Assembly (NCBI RefSeq): GCF_001653235.2
Contig: NW_019154053.1
Location: 79,713-143,712 of the forward strand
Length of the DNA stretch: 64,000 nucleotides
Source of the DNA: Pochonia chlamydosporia 170
Taxonomy: Eukaryota > Ascomycota > Sordariomycetes > Hypocreales > Clavicipitaceae
Direction: 5' to 3'
The notes below the pieces were generated by a model. The model did no database searches and was not told the origin of the DNA. It was given only the letters and a program-made list of their open reading frames with translations. Positions 11,210-21,124 of this stretch are shown piece by piece (position 1 is the first letter of the stretch; the number at the start of each line of letters is the position of its first letter). The position numbers and the translations under genes are program-made.

Positions 11210-12493
11210 GTGATGACAATGGCGTCCACGGAAAACGCGAAAGGAACGACGCGTCTCAGGTCCAGCAAAGACTGGGAGGTCTGGAGCGACAAATTCATGA
11301 TGAAAGCTATAGACTTAAACGTATGGTCACTTGTAGACCCGGATTCAGATGACGAACCGATTGCCCAGCCACGACCACCGGAGTTTTCAGACTATCCACG
11401 AAGAGTTGTCCCGTCTGCGACAGCTGGATCTACTCCATCGGGACTTAGATCATCAGCTAGACAACGGAGAAGTTCCCAGTTACGGGGCTCAGAGACGCTA
11501 GATGATGAGATAGAAGTGGCACCCGAACCGGATAGTGACACGGAGTGGGCACACAACACGCTACGCGCCCGAGGCTACCATGAACTTGTGGCTAGAGACC
11601 GAGACATATACGATCGAGCCGGAAAGGACTACGACCGAAGATACCAAGCTTTCAAAGACCAGCAGGCAGCACTGTCTAAATTGCGTACCTGGGTAATGGA
11701 CACAATTACAGATCATTACTACACCACCTGCTGCAAAGGCGAGTCATCGATCCGAGCATGGCTCCGTAACCTGAAAGAGGATGCCAACGTTGATGCAAAG
11801 CGATTGAGGTCGGATGCCCGTGAGAGGTACAGGGCTGTCCTGAAGCCACTGGCGGCGCCACCATCAGATTTTGAGACGTGGATCAACCAGTGGAAAGAAG
11901 CATTTGCGTACGCCAGAAGTAAAGATGTCTCTGATGTACAACATGCAGATGAATGGCTGGACGATTTAGTTCAGGCTGTCAGAAAGATAATGCCAAATTG
12001 GGGTTCAACCTTTCGGGGTGACCACCGACACGAGCTAGATGAAAATGATCTGAGCTACCATGAGGTAGCGGCTTCGCTGCGTGAAGAAGCTCGAGATCTA
12101 CGAATTTTAAAGAAGACCACCGGTCGTGTATCCAAAGGAGCTTTTGGACCAACGTTTGGGACCGATCCGGATCAATGTTCAGATGAATCTGCCGACCAGG
12201 TAGATGGCCAGAAAGGCAAATCAAAGACAATACACGAGAAGGAACAAAAAACGGACCGGCGCAAGCGAAGCAGAACCCTAGCTGACGATGCTACCTGCCA
12301 AGCCTGTGGGAGCAAGTTCCACAACCTTTCGAAGTGTTACTACATAAACCAGAGTATTGCACCACGAAGTTTTAAGGGAAATCCAACTATACGCTTAGGC
12401 ATTGAAGCCCGACTGCTCAAAGATACAGCCTTTGCAGAGGAAGTCAGAAGGCACACCAAGCCTAAGGAAGAGGACAAAGAGAAACAACTTTGA
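11210..12493 (+). CDS. Copia Gag
   Basis: 427 residues. The N-terminal half has the SKDWEVWSDKFMMKAIDLNVW pattern typical of Copia gag capsids. Near the C-terminus (about residues 363-376) is a zinc knuckle of form CX2CX4HX4C (CQACGSKFHNLSKC). It forms the virus-like particle and packages element RNA in the cytoplasm. It ends at a TGA (12491-12493), and pol continues in the same frame, so Gag-Pol could arise by stop-codon readthrough. ATG 11210 is followed by another at 11213. Confidence 0.85.
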   Translation: MMTMASTENAKGTTRLRSSKDWEVWSDKFMMKAIDLNVWSLVDPDSDDEPIAQPRPPEFSDYPRRVVPSATAGSTPSGLRSSARQRRSSQLRGSETLDDEIEVAPEPDSDTEWAHNTLRARGYHELVARDRDIYDRAGKDYDRRYQAFKDQQAALSKLRTWVMDTITDHYYTTCCKGESSIRAWLRNLKEDANVDAKRLRSDARERYRAVLKPLAAPPSDFETWINQWKEAFAYARSKDVSDVQHADEWLDDLVQAVRKIMPNWGSTFRGDHRHELDENDLSYHEVAASLREEARDLRILKKTTGRVSKGAFGPTFGTDPDQCSDESADQVDGQKGKSKTIHEKEQKTDRRKRSRTLADDATCQACGSKFHNLSKCYYINQSIAPRSFKGNPTIRLGIEARLLKDTAFAEEVRRHTKPKEEDKEKQL

Positions 12494-15400
12494 CTCGTAC
12501 GGGGTGTTGGCAAATGTGCGGCCACATTCTTCACTGGCCATGCCCCACATACAGTGTTCGCCATCACCCAATACCCACTAAAGAACTCGGCGATCCTGGA
12601 CTCTGGATCGACAATTCATATATTCAACCAGATAAGTCGTTTTAACAACTTCCGCACGGCACTACCAGGAGACTGTGTTACAGCCGGAAACCACGACGTA
12701 CCAATTCAAGGATATGGTAACATAGATATAGAGGTTCAAGGCCCGAAAGGGAAAACCTTGTTTAGATTGCGGGACGTAGCGTTTTGCGAACATTTCGCCG
12801 CAAACCTCGTCTCGTTGCGTCAGTTGCAAAGGTATGGCTACTGGTGGGACAACCGTCCTAACCAGAACTGCCTCCGCACTCACCACGGAAGAATTATATG
12901 CAACATATTCGACCGCCATGATCAATATGTCCTAGAATATATTCCGGGAGACAAGTCAAAACAGTCGTTCTTCGTAAGACGGAACACATTCAATTCATGG
13001 ACTGGGCGGCGACCTGCCGGCGCAGATGCAAAGAAATGGCATCTTCGACTTGGTCACCCAGGCCCACAGGCCCTCGAGCACTTAGTCAATTGCTCGACTG
13101 GAGCAAGGATCAAAGGCTTAACAACTACCGAATGCGATGACTGTGCTGTATCTAAGGCTAAACGGCAAGTCAGCCGCAAGCCACGGAACACAGAAAATGC
13201 GCCAGGAATACGACTTGCAGTAGACTTCCATGATTTTCAGCACAACTCTCAAGGAAAACAGCATGTGATGTTGATCACTGATAGGTGGTCTGGATACATA
13301 TGGGACTTCTACCTCGCTGATCGTGGAGCGGAAACCATGATTGAAGTATTCAATACTTTATTCGGCATTCTTGAAAGACGATTCCGAATTAAACCGAGTG
13401 TCATCGAGTGCGACAACGAAATATACAAAAGGAGGCTACAAGTGCGCCAGTTCTTGGAATCTCTCTTCATTGTGATCGAGCCCTCAGCCCCAGACACACA
13501 AGCTCAGAATGGCGGTGCTGAACGCTCGGGGGGCGTAATCAAGAACAAGGCACGCGCAATGAGAAGCGGGGCCAGGCTACCGGTCTACTTATGGGTAGAG
13601 GTTTTCAAAGCTGCTGTATACCTATACAACCGAACACCAAAGTACATCTATAAATGGCAATCACCGTATGATCGCTTCTACACCTTCGTGGCTGAACGCG
13701 ATGGTGTTGCAATTGATGGTAGAAAGCCAGATCAGAGGCATCTCCGAGTGTACGGATGCAAGGCATTCGCTATGACAAGAGAAGCCTTACGAAAATCCAA
13801 CCGCCTGGAAAGAATGAATCCAAGGGCATGGATTGGTTACCTCGTCGGATACCAATCCACAAATATTTATCGGATTTGGAACCCAAAACTAGGTACCGTT
13901 ATCTCCACAAGAGACGTGACATTCAATGAAGACGAATGTTTCAACGGAGACCTTAATCAAATGAGGGACGACCTCCGTCATATGAGTCGAGAAGAATTGG
14001 TTGCCATTCTTCGAGACATTGAGGAGCCGTCGAACCAGGATGATATGCAAGAGGACGTCGAAGGTGAGGATGATATTGTGTATGGTGCGGGAAATGGATG
14101 GAACATTGGTGCAATCCAGCGAGTGGATGAGCGGAGCGGGGATGGACGAACTGAGGTGCCAAGTGCACGATCAGTGGTTGACGGTTCTGGAAGAAGTGCC
14201 CAGACTGCAGCCGTGAGTCTCCCTGAAGTGTCAGAAACACTTCCCGTGTTTGATGACTGTCCCAGTGAAGGTATCCGAACACGGACCGGCATGCCACCGG
14301 CAGAGTCAGGATCACAGGAATCTTCCAGGAAAAAGGGGCAGGATCACATCTTACCCAATTTTGGGGCTCAACAACGGCAGGATGCCGGCTGTAGGGAGAC
14401 GTCCCGCAGTCCGCTACCTGATGCATTTGCGAGGGAAGCCCCCGCGTCGGCCAAAGATGCCGACACGCAAGTCCAACATTATCCAACACCAGCACGGTCA
14501 GAATCTTTTCCTGCGGCCCTCATGGCATATTGCTTTGGGGATACAAATGAAGTTCTTCAAGCTGAAGATGAAACAATCCAGCGCTCCGACATTGATGTCT
14601 GGAAGGCAGCATTCGCTGCTGGGCGACATGCAATGCCAATTGGAGTAATTGACAATAAGCAAATAGATAAAGCCAAATTTCTTCGGTCCCTCAAAAGACC
14701 GGAAAGGCGATCAGGACCAAGCGGCACAGTTAATGGCCAGCCAGTTGACAAGGACAAGTTCCGGAAGCTACTGGCTAAAGCCGTGTCGCTCCACAGACGG
14801 CAAATGCCAGCTCTTCCAAGGTCGCACCATGAAGTGCTGATGCATCCAATGGAGTCAGAGTTTCTCCAAGCAGAAGCTATTCACCTTCAAAGTCATGTTG
14901 ACATGAAGACGTACAAAGAAATACCCAAAGACGACCCGTCAGCAAGAGGCGAGCAAGTCTTGGACTGCATGTGGGTCTACACATACAAGTTTGACAAGCA
15001 TGGCTGTTTCCAGAAGTGCAAAGCGCGGCTAGTTGTTCGAGGAGATCAGCAGGCGAAATCCATACACGAGGACACATACGCCTCTACACTAGCTGGACGC
15101 TCATTCAGAATCCTCATGGCTATTGCTGCACGGTTCGATCTCGAATTAGTGCAATATGATGCTGTCAATGCTTTTGTCAATGCCAAAATAAACAGAGACA
15201 TATTTATGAGAATGCCTCCAGGGTACCGTAAGCCTGGAAGGATATTGAAGCTCCAAAGAGCACTATACGGATTAAGATGTTCGCCCCTGCTTTGGCAGAA
15301 AGAGCTGACAAACACCCTTGAAGAGCTTGGGTTTGAGAAGGTCCCACATGAACCTTGCTGTATGATGAAGAATGGCATCATAATATTCTTTTATGTGGAC

Positions 15401-16426
15401 GACATCGTCCTAGCATATAAAAAGGGCAAAGAAACTGAAGCCCAAAATTTGGCTGACCGTCTGAAACAGAAATACGAACTGACCGGCGGAAACCAACTAC
15501 AATGGTTCCTGGGAATTGAAATTACCCGAGACCGAGATCAGAAGCTCATTTGGTTATCCCAATCTGCCTATATTGATAAGATAGCTAACTTAGCAGGGAG
15601 CGTAGATCGAAGACTGAATGTGCCCATGTCGGGACCAGAGCTCTTACCATACGAAGGAAGAGCGTCCGTCGCCTCAATACGGAAATATCAGAGGAAGATC
15701 GGATCACTGCTTTACGCAGCAGTAATAACCCGACCAGATATTGCGTTCGCAGTGTCAAGACTGGCTCGATTCAACATGAACCCTTCAAATGAACACCACG
15801 ACGCAGCAGATAAGGTTCTTCAGTACTTAACACAGACGCGAACACTTGCGTTGCAACTCGGCGGAGGTGACGAGTTCCTTGTGGCAAGCGACGCATCATT
15901 CGCAGATAACTCAATTGACCGAAAGAGCTCCCAAGCGTATGTAATGAAACTCTTTGGAGGAACAATAGCCTGGAGAGCCAACAAACAGGACACCGTAACT
16001 ACCTCAACGACAGAGGCAGAGCTTCTTGCAGTGTCCCAAGCCGCAAAAGAATCAATGTTTGTCAGTCGTATGCTCAAGGAATTGAGTATTCGCCTTGAGA
16101 ACCAGACAATCCAAATTCAATGCGACAACCAGCAGACAATCAAAGTGGTCAACAAAGAGATTGGTTTACTCCAAACCAAACTTCGACACGTTGATGTCCA
16201 CAACCATTGGCTCCGGCAAGAGGTGCAGAACAAGACCATTTCAGTCGAGTATATGCCAAGTAGCGAGATGATGGCAGATGGGTTAACCAAAGCTCTCACC
16301 ACTCAACGCTTCAGAGAGTCTGTGGTGAGACTGGGACTAGTGGACATTGCGACGCGGCTGCAGCAACGACAGCTGAATGAGATGGACGAGACTTTGCAAC
16401 AGATGCTTAACCAGCTAGAGATGTGA
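12494..16426 (+). CDS. Copia Pol polyprotein (PR-IN-RT-RH)
   Basis: The frame is open immediately after the gag TGA and in the same phase. The first usual start would be downstream near 12554. The order is: aspartic protease LDSGSTIHIF; GAG-pre-integrase WHLRLGHPGPQALEHL with the HHCC finger ending [10 protein letters not shown]; integrase core with VDFHDF and IECDNEIYKR; reverse transcriptase with DCMWVYTYKF, YDAVNAFVNA and YVDDIV; and RNase H with ASDASFAD, TSTTEAELLA and CDNQQTI. No internal stop is seen. It performs reverse transcription and integration of the element. Confidence 0.93.
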   Translation, partial: LVRGVGKCAATFFTGHAPHTVFAITQYPLKNSAILDSGSTIHIFNQISRFNNFRTALPGDCVTAGNHDVPIQGYGNIDIEVQGPKGKTLFRLRDVAFCEHFAANLVSLRQLQRYGYWWDNRPNQNCLRTHHGRIICNIFDRHDQYVLEYIPGDKSKQSFFVRRNTFNSWTGRRPAGADAKKWHLRLGHPGPQALEHLVNCSTGARIKGLTTTECDDCAVSKAKRQVSRKPRNTENAPGIRLAVDFHDFQHNSQGKQHVMLITDRWSGYIWDFYLADRGAETMIEVFNTLFGILERRFRIKPSVIECDNEIYKRRLQVRQFLESLFIVIEPSAPDTQAQNGGAERSGGVIKNKARAMRSGARLPVYLWVEVFKAAVYLYNRTPKYIYKWQSPYDRFYTFVAERDGVAIDGRKPDQRHLRVYGCKAFAMTREALRKSNRLERMNPRAWIGYLVGYQSTNIYRIWNPKLGTVISTRDVTFNEDECFNGDLNQMRDDLRHMSREELVAILRDIEEPSNQDDMQEDVEGEDDIVYGAGNGWNIGAIQRVDERSGDGRTEVPSARSVVDGSGRSAQTAAVSLPEVSETLPVFDDCPSEGIRTRTGMPPAESGSQESSRKKGQDHILPNFGAQQRQDAGCRETSRSPLPDAFAREAPASAKDADTQVQHYPTPARSESFPAALMAYCFGDTNEVLQAEDETIQRSDIDVWKAAFAAGRHAMPIGVIDNKQIDKAKFLRSLKRPERRSGPSGTVNGQPVDKDKFRKLLAKAVSLHRRQMPALPRSHHEVLMHPMESEFLQAEAIHLQSHVDMKTYKEIPKDDPSARGEQVLDCMWVYTYKFDKHGCFQKCKARLVVRGDQQAKSIHEDTYASTLAGRSFRILMAIAARFDLELVQYDAVNAFVNAKINRDIFMRMPPGYRKPGRILKLQRALYGLRCSPLLWQKELTNTLEELGFEKVPHEPCCMMKNGIIIFFYVDDIVLAYKKGKETEAQNLADRLKQKYELTGGNQLQWFLGIEITRDRDQKLIWLSQSAYIDKIANLAGSVDRRLNVPMSGPELLPYEGRASVASIRKYQRKIGSLLYAAVITRPDIAFAVSRLARFNMNPSNEHHDAADKVLQYLTQTRTLALQLGGGDEFLVASDASFADNSIDRKSSQAYVMKLFGGTIAWRANKQDTVTTSTTEAELLAVSQAAKESMFVSRMLKELSIRLENQTIQIQCDNQQTIKVVNKEIGLLQTKLRHVDVHNHWLRQEVQNKTISVEYMPSSEMMADGLTKALTTQRFRESVVRLGLVDIATRLQQRQLNEMDETLQQMLNQLEM

Positions 16427-16473
16427 GAATTTTGGCGCTCAGCTTCGACCTGTGGGTCAAAGCTGGGGGGAAG

Positions 16474-16690
16474 TGTTGCACTAAAGTCGTGCATAATCCT
16501 GCTCCATACCGGTTAAGTGCATAATGGGGGTGTGTCGCTTGCGACACGCCTACGCGCATAAAAAGGAGACTGGAAGATCAAGCAGAATGGAACAGAACAG
16601 ACAACAGTGAATACACTGGGCGAATGCCTACACACCCATTCAATTTTACAGTGACGCCTTTGTGAAAGTATCCACACAGTGATTCTGACA
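16474..16690 (+). repeat. 3' LTR of the Copia element
   Basis: 217 bp, matching the 5' LTR base for base by eye, followed by the AGTAT duplication. Confidence 0.95.
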
Positions 16691-16739
16691 AGTATGCCTG
16701 TTGTACAACGTGTTGTGGGCACGTGACACCAAATTATTA

Positions 16740-19715
16740 AGACAGTCTTTAATCGGACGCACCCAAATCTCTATTCGGACGCACCCCCCCACATTCAGCC
16801 ACAGCAGTCTCCGATAATGTCCCGGTCAAATTTGCTGCAAGTGATATCTCCGTATTTCCACCATACCAACAACTACTTACAGTGCCTGAGTAGTATTTTG
16901 CTACCACCCCAGGGTGACTTCCTACCTTAATCCGTTGCAACTACAATGCTATCACCAACCTTTTCCTTTTCCTTCCACTTTTTCTGTCCCTTCGCAAGCA
17001 AAATCTTCGTTATTTTATGGTCCTCCTCTACATCTGGAGAATGATGCTGTTTAGCTGGATTATTCCCGCCCCTGTGTCCCTTTGCCTGTTGACGAGTAAC
17101 TCGAGTTGTGACTCTAGCAGAAACTTTACTCCGTTTTCGCCGAGGCTGTTGTTGGTCTGGTAGGTCGGCTGCGTCTTCCTCGTCAAGAGTTGACCCTAGC
17201 TCGAATTGAGAGTAGTTCCGACGTGCTGACCTCTTAACGCCACTTCGTGTTGACCCTTGAGGCGCAAGTTGATGATCGGGAATCGCACGTTCGTTGCCAA
17301 ATGGTTCGCCATTTTGTGGTCGTCCCTTGGGTATTCCCATCGGAGGACGCTGTACCTGAAGAAGAGGATCGTCAATTTCTCGAGATCGTTTGATGTGCCA
17401 AAATGGATCCAAGTCTTCCCTCTTCAGTGGCTTATCTTGATCAGCTAACCTGAGGAGCATGTGAGCACAAGGCAAGCCGTATTGAGCCTTAGTAGAGCCT
17501 GTACACGCTAGTAAAGGCTTCTTGGAGATCTGGCCTGATTCCATAAGCCTGTGGATCTCGTTGAGTTGGTCTAGTGCCCAACGAGTGACACTTAAAGGCA
17601 GCTGGCCAAGCCACTCTCTTCCTGAGAACTGGTTCCGAATGGTGGTGTTTGCTTGTTGTATTTTGTCTTTATATAGCAGACGTTTATCCACTGTCTGACT
17701 AGCTGTGGCCTCTTCGACATCAGGGAGGTCGGACCGAAGGGATAGGTTGTAGGTCTTCAGAGAATGATGGTTTGACTCGGCCGGTGCTGTCGTAATCAAA
17801 CCGAAGTTCCGATAATGGCGAGTATAGCAGCATGCCCATTCTTTCTTCAAAGGTAAATATGTGCTCTTGAGATAACTCAGAATGCGCTCCTGGTGTTCAA
17901 AGGTCTCTTGAAGTTGCCGCCATGCTTGATTGAACTCGTCCTCCGATCTGCTAAATACCATATGTCTCCAGAGGAGGTACAGACCAGCTCGAGTTTTTAA
18001 TACTCGTTTGGGAACAGGGCCAAGTTTGGAATCCTTCATATCTTTAACGTTGACATTCCCACGTTCCATCTCTTGAATGTCAGCAGTATCTGCATTGTCA
18101 CTATCGCTATCTGTCTCAGAGCCATCGGTTTTCTTCCACCACTTCTTAATAGATAAGACCACATTGCTGTTGATATGGAAGACACATAGCTGAAGTTGCG
18201 CATTAGGAAATATTTGCCGTGCTGCAGCACGCAGCTGGTCGTCCTTATCCGTGATAATAACTTTTGGCGGCGCGATGTTGCCTGCTTGTTGGAATCTCGA
18301 CAGCTGTTGGAGGAACCACTCATAAGTAGCAACTTGTTCGTTATTAAGAAGGCCATAACAAATTGGCATGGACGTCTTCTCCGACGATACAGTTACGACA
18401 GTAACCAAAGGCATTTTATAGCAGTTGGTCTTATATGTAGCGTCAATCTGGAGACATGACGAGAATTGTTGCCACATCTTTCCCCCTTTATGATAAGCCC
18501 AAGCGGCATTTCGAAAACGGAACTCATCATGAATCCAGCCTAAGCCCCATATCCAGACTCTCTTCGACTCAGAGAGCGTCCGTACAAAGTCATTGGCGGG
18601 GCCGTAGCCTTGACGTTTGGCTTGGTTGACTTTCCATCGCCAGTTATATATATCTGTCCTGCGAATAGCAATCTGAGGCCACTTTTGGCACAGTTGCTTA
18701 TGAACGGATCGAGAAGAGATCGTCTTGTCAAGACAAAGATCTTTCAGGAGGTTCATTTGTTCGTCTGTTAACTTTCTCCATTGGTAGTGCTCGGTGAGGC
18801 CTTGTGATGGCCCGTGGTCTCGATGAAGGGAGCTGACAACTCTCATGGACCATTCGTAGTTGTTGGCATGGAGGGACTGAACGATAACTTTGAACGGGCA
18901 GTTGGCGGCCAACTTCGTTGTATTCGTGTTCCGTATTTTGGCGATTGACTCTCTGGGCTTATAATACCGACTCTTATCACAGACAAGCTCACATTTTATT
19001 GTTCTAGTCTTCGCCTTATTCTTTTGACTTCGTATCGTGATGAGGCCCATCCGATTCTGAACACAAAACTCCTTTAGGCTGTCGAGGAGCAACTCAAGAG
19101 ACTCATAAGTTGTTGTTAGAAGAGGAGAGTCCGATGGAAAGACTGCCTCCCATGGTTCACCATTCCAATCCTCAGATTCATCGATCTCGTTACATTCATC
19201 GGAGTCACTAATAGATTCATCTGCTGAGTCGACAGGTAGCGTTTCAGACGGTTCGGGGAAGCCTGGAGGGTGCGCCATAGCCAGCATTAGAAGAGTCTTA
19301 TCGACGGCTTGTAAAGCTATTGTATTCAATACACTGCGAATTAACATATTTGTCTTAACAGGATTTTATGGCTATATGCAGATTGGCGTTTCTGTTCAAG
19401 ATCTAGGACTTCTGCATGTCTCGAAGTCCTAGCATCTAGACCGCAGTCCTGTAAGAACTACTGGGACGCTTGCTACCCACTGACAACTGACAGTCGGTGG
19501 TTTAGAAGTCAAAGAGGAATTTCTATCACCTCAATAATGCTTAATTGGTTAGTTTTAAGAATGGCGACAATGACTACCAACACTGAACAGTTTCGACGTC
19601 GGTTGCTTCAGTCCGCGAAGTCGGAGGCTATGTGGCTTAAGGTACCTTAGGTGTGGCTGAATGTGGGGGGGTGCGTCCGAATTGAGAGTTGGGTGCGTAT
19701 CAATAGAGACTGTCT
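16740..19715 (-). mobile_element. MULE B DNA transposon with both TIRs
   Basis: The left end (AGACAGTCTTTAATCGGACG) and the reverse complement of the right end (AGACAGTCTCTATTGATACG) match over roughly 64 bp to CATTCAGCCACA. Each contains two GCACCC boxes that could be transposase binding sites. It encloses one uninterrupted transposase. No 9-11 bp target duplication is evident (AAATTATTA left, ATAATATAG right). Confidence 0.88.
16927..19347 (-). CDS. MULE-family transposase (intact)
   Basis: 806 residues on the minus strand, open throughout. The N-terminal acidic Ser/Asp stretch is followed by a FAR1/WRKY-GCM1-like segment (NRMGLITIRSQKNKAKTRT, then a Cys-containing part with NCPFKVIVQS). 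The DDE core has the catalytic Asp in QIDATYKTN, the second in IITDKDDQ and a Glu in PAESNHHSLK. A basic C-terminus with RRKRSK and VTTRVTRQQAK may be a nuclear signal. The start is supported by the decayed paralogue, which shares the acidic stretch just after it. It would excise and integrate the flanking TIR element. Its intactness, unlike MULE A, suggests recent activity. Confidence 0.92.
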   Translation of the reverse strand: MLIRSVLNTIALQAVDKTLLMLAMAHPPGFPEPSETLPVDSADESISDSDECNEIDESEDWNGEPWEAVFPSDSPLLTTTYESLELLLDSLKEFCVQNRMGLITIRSQKNKAKTRTIKCELVCDKSRYYKPRESIAKIRNTNTTKLAANCPFKVIVQSLHANNYEWSMRVVSSLHRDHGPSQGLTEHYQWRKLTDEQMNLLKDLCLDKTISSRSVHKQLCQKWPQIAIRRTDIYNWRWKVNQAKRQGYGPANDFVRTLSESKRVWIWGLGWIHDEFRFRNAAWAYHKGGKMWQQFSSCLQIDATYKTNCYKMPLVTVVTVSSEKTSMPICYGLLNNEQVATYEWFLQQLSRFQQAGNIAPPKVIITDKDDQLRAAARQIFPNAQLQLCVFHINSNVVLSIKKWWKKTDGSETDSDSDNADTADIQEMERGNVNVKDMKDSKLGPVPKRVLKTRAGLYLLWRHMVFSRSEDEFNQAWRQLQETFEHQERILSYLKSTYLPLKKEWACCYTRHYRNFGLITTAPAESNHHSLKTYNLSLRSDLPDVEEATASQTVDKRLLYKDKIQQANTTIRNQFSGREWLGQLPLSVTRWALDQLNEIHRLMESGQISKKPLLACTGSTKAQYGLPCAHMLLRLADQDKPLKREDLDPFWHIKRSREIDDPLLQVQRPPMGIPKGRPQNGEPFGNERAIPDHQLAPQGSTRSGVKRSARRNYSQFELGSTLDEEDAADLPDQQQPRRKRSKVSARVTTRVTRQQAKGHRGGNNPAKQHHSPDVEEDHKITKILLAKGQKKWKEKEKVGDSIVVATD

Positions 19716-20431
19716 ATAATATAGCATAGTTCACAGGTCTTAGCCACGAAGCCATATATAATGCACAGGTAGCATCTGCATCATAATTATTTCACCCAGC
19801 GCTGAGATGGAATCATTGCATTTGACACTTCAACTGCCGAAGGGTGGTGTCCTGCAGCCTGATGAAGCCCCATTTCTATGGGCGGCGTTGGGGTCTTTTC
19901 GCTGGAAGGTTCGGGTCCGCGTAAATTTCCCATTTAGGTTTTGTAGTCAGTAGACTAGACCTAATTTAGTTTCGCGGTCAATGATCCCAGCTCGTCAATT
20001 TCGCGGTCAAGTATTTGCCCTTTTGGGTTGCTCGTCAACATTGCTTTTTTCCAGCTTCAGGGGCTCAAAGCTGAGGAAAAAACGTTGTAAATCAGAAATA
20101 CGGGTTCGGGTTGGGCCTGCAGCGACTGGGAAAGTGGACACAGCCAGTAGCGGCATCAACATTGAATCAATGGGCAATGTCTTCGAGTCTACACTATCCC
20201 TGGGCAGGTTGACTGGCCAATACAGACTGGCCATACCGTCTTCACCACCCCTGTAGCCCCATACCATCCCTGCAATCAAAGTAACGCTTTACTCATTACG
20301 GTGCAAAGGGCACAATGTAATTTAGCAAACTACAGTTTTTTTCGTCGGTGCGTCCCATATGCATCCCATGTCCATCCCACCTGCAATTACACATAATGAC
20401 ACACTTTTCCTCCGTGTGCTCTGTCGGCTGC
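19716..20431. other. Intergenic, with one dispersed repeat
   Basis: No gene is recognised. Bases about 20301-20360 (GTGCAAAGGGCACAATGTAA onward to TTTCGTCGGTGCG) recur near 46311-46365. Confidence 0.5.
20301..20360 (+). repeat. Dispersed repeat, copy 1
   Basis: Shares GTGCAAAGGG, ACAATGTAATTTAG, AAACTAC and TTTTTCGTC blocks in the same order with 46311-46365. Identity is high over about 60 bp. Its nature is unknown. Confidence 0.6.
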
Positions 20432-20610
20432 TGTAACGGTCGAAGCGAGTATATTGACAACTGGCTAGGTGACTATAAACAAGTATCCAAAGCTAAAGAA
20501 GAAGAGCAAAGGGAACAAGAAAAGGAGAGCTCCAGGAGCTCTTAAGCTCCTGAGCTCGCCGCTGCTAATCTCGCTTGTTGTTGGGGCGCCGTCGGGCTCA
20601 GCCCGTTACA
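20432..20610 (-). mobile_element. Solo LTR of the TGTAACGGGCTGAGCC family
   Basis: Reading on the minus strand it begins TGTAACGGGCTGAGCCCG and ends CCGTTACA. It closely matches the 58508-58731 copy, including the palindromic GAGCTCAGGAGCT region and the AGCTTTGGATAC block. No target duplication is visible, and it abuts a hydrophobin fragment. Confidence 0.8.
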
Positions 20611-20613
20611 GTT

Positions 20614-20713
20614 ACTGACTTGCGTTGCAGTCCAGGTCTGCCATACCAAGGACATCAGTTGAACAGCACTGAGGGTTGCTGTAAAGTCCTGAAGGGCAAG
20701 AGTCGTAGCTATA
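20614..20713 (-). pseudogene. Class II hydrophobin remnant
   Basis: On the minus strand the frame reads SYDSCPSGLYSNPQCC followed by STDVLGMADLDC. This is the N-terminal half of a class II hydrophobin with Cys1, the Cys2-Cys3 pair and Cys4 correctly spaced. The second half (Cys5-Cys8) is absent: the frame runs into the solo LTR at 20610. No clear signal peptide is seen upstream in the same frame. Intact family members are small secreted amphipathic proteins that coat hyphae and spores. This copy cannot make one. Confidence 0.82.
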
Positions 20714-21124
20714 AGGGGTATTGCTAACAGGGACAGCACTGCCGAAAGGGATGCCTGCTCGGTGGCGGTCGCATGGAGGAGGTCCAAGGTGATATCGGAA
20801 GCCCACCCATGAGGCACATATCAAGCTAATTCAATGCAGCCTGGCTATCTGTCAGGACCATGGTTAGGTCTCATGGACAGCTTACTATGTCAGATTGCCT
20901 TTCAAGATGCATCGGTTTTGTTGATGAATGGCACTGAGCATGGCCTGCCACACCGTCCCGCAGTTGGGTGTGATCCAACCCATTAAATGTGTATATCTGC
21001 CTTCACCAACCTCTGTCCTTGAGATTGTGCCAGCCTCGCACCATTCTTACTTGCATCTTTCGTTTTTATTGTGCCACCCTTGTGCGTTCCGTCATTGTCG
21101 AGGTAGTCGACAACAGTCTCAGCC

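Larger units (their letters stand above)
10941..16690 (+). mobile_element. Copia LTR retrotransposon, full length, TSD AGTAT
   Basis: The two 217-bp LTRs (10941-11157 and 16474-16690) read as identical in the sequence. The element is flanked by AGTAT at 10936-10940 and 16691-16695. A purine tract (GCTGGGGGGAAG) lies directly before the 3' LTR. The internal region encodes gag and then pol with the order protease, integrase, reverse transcriptase, RNase H, which defines Ty1/Copia. Identical LTRs indicate a recent insertion. It landed next to the 5' coding end of MULE A. Confidence 0.97.

Noticed and set aside
12494..12560. Intron between Copia gag and pol instead of readthrough
   Set aside because: A GT...CATACAG pair exists, but the GT lies after the TGA, so splicing would not remove the stop; no good donor precedes it.
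16740..19715. Target duplication around MULE B
   Set aside because: AT-rich flanks AAATTATTA and ATAATATAG are not a match in either direction.
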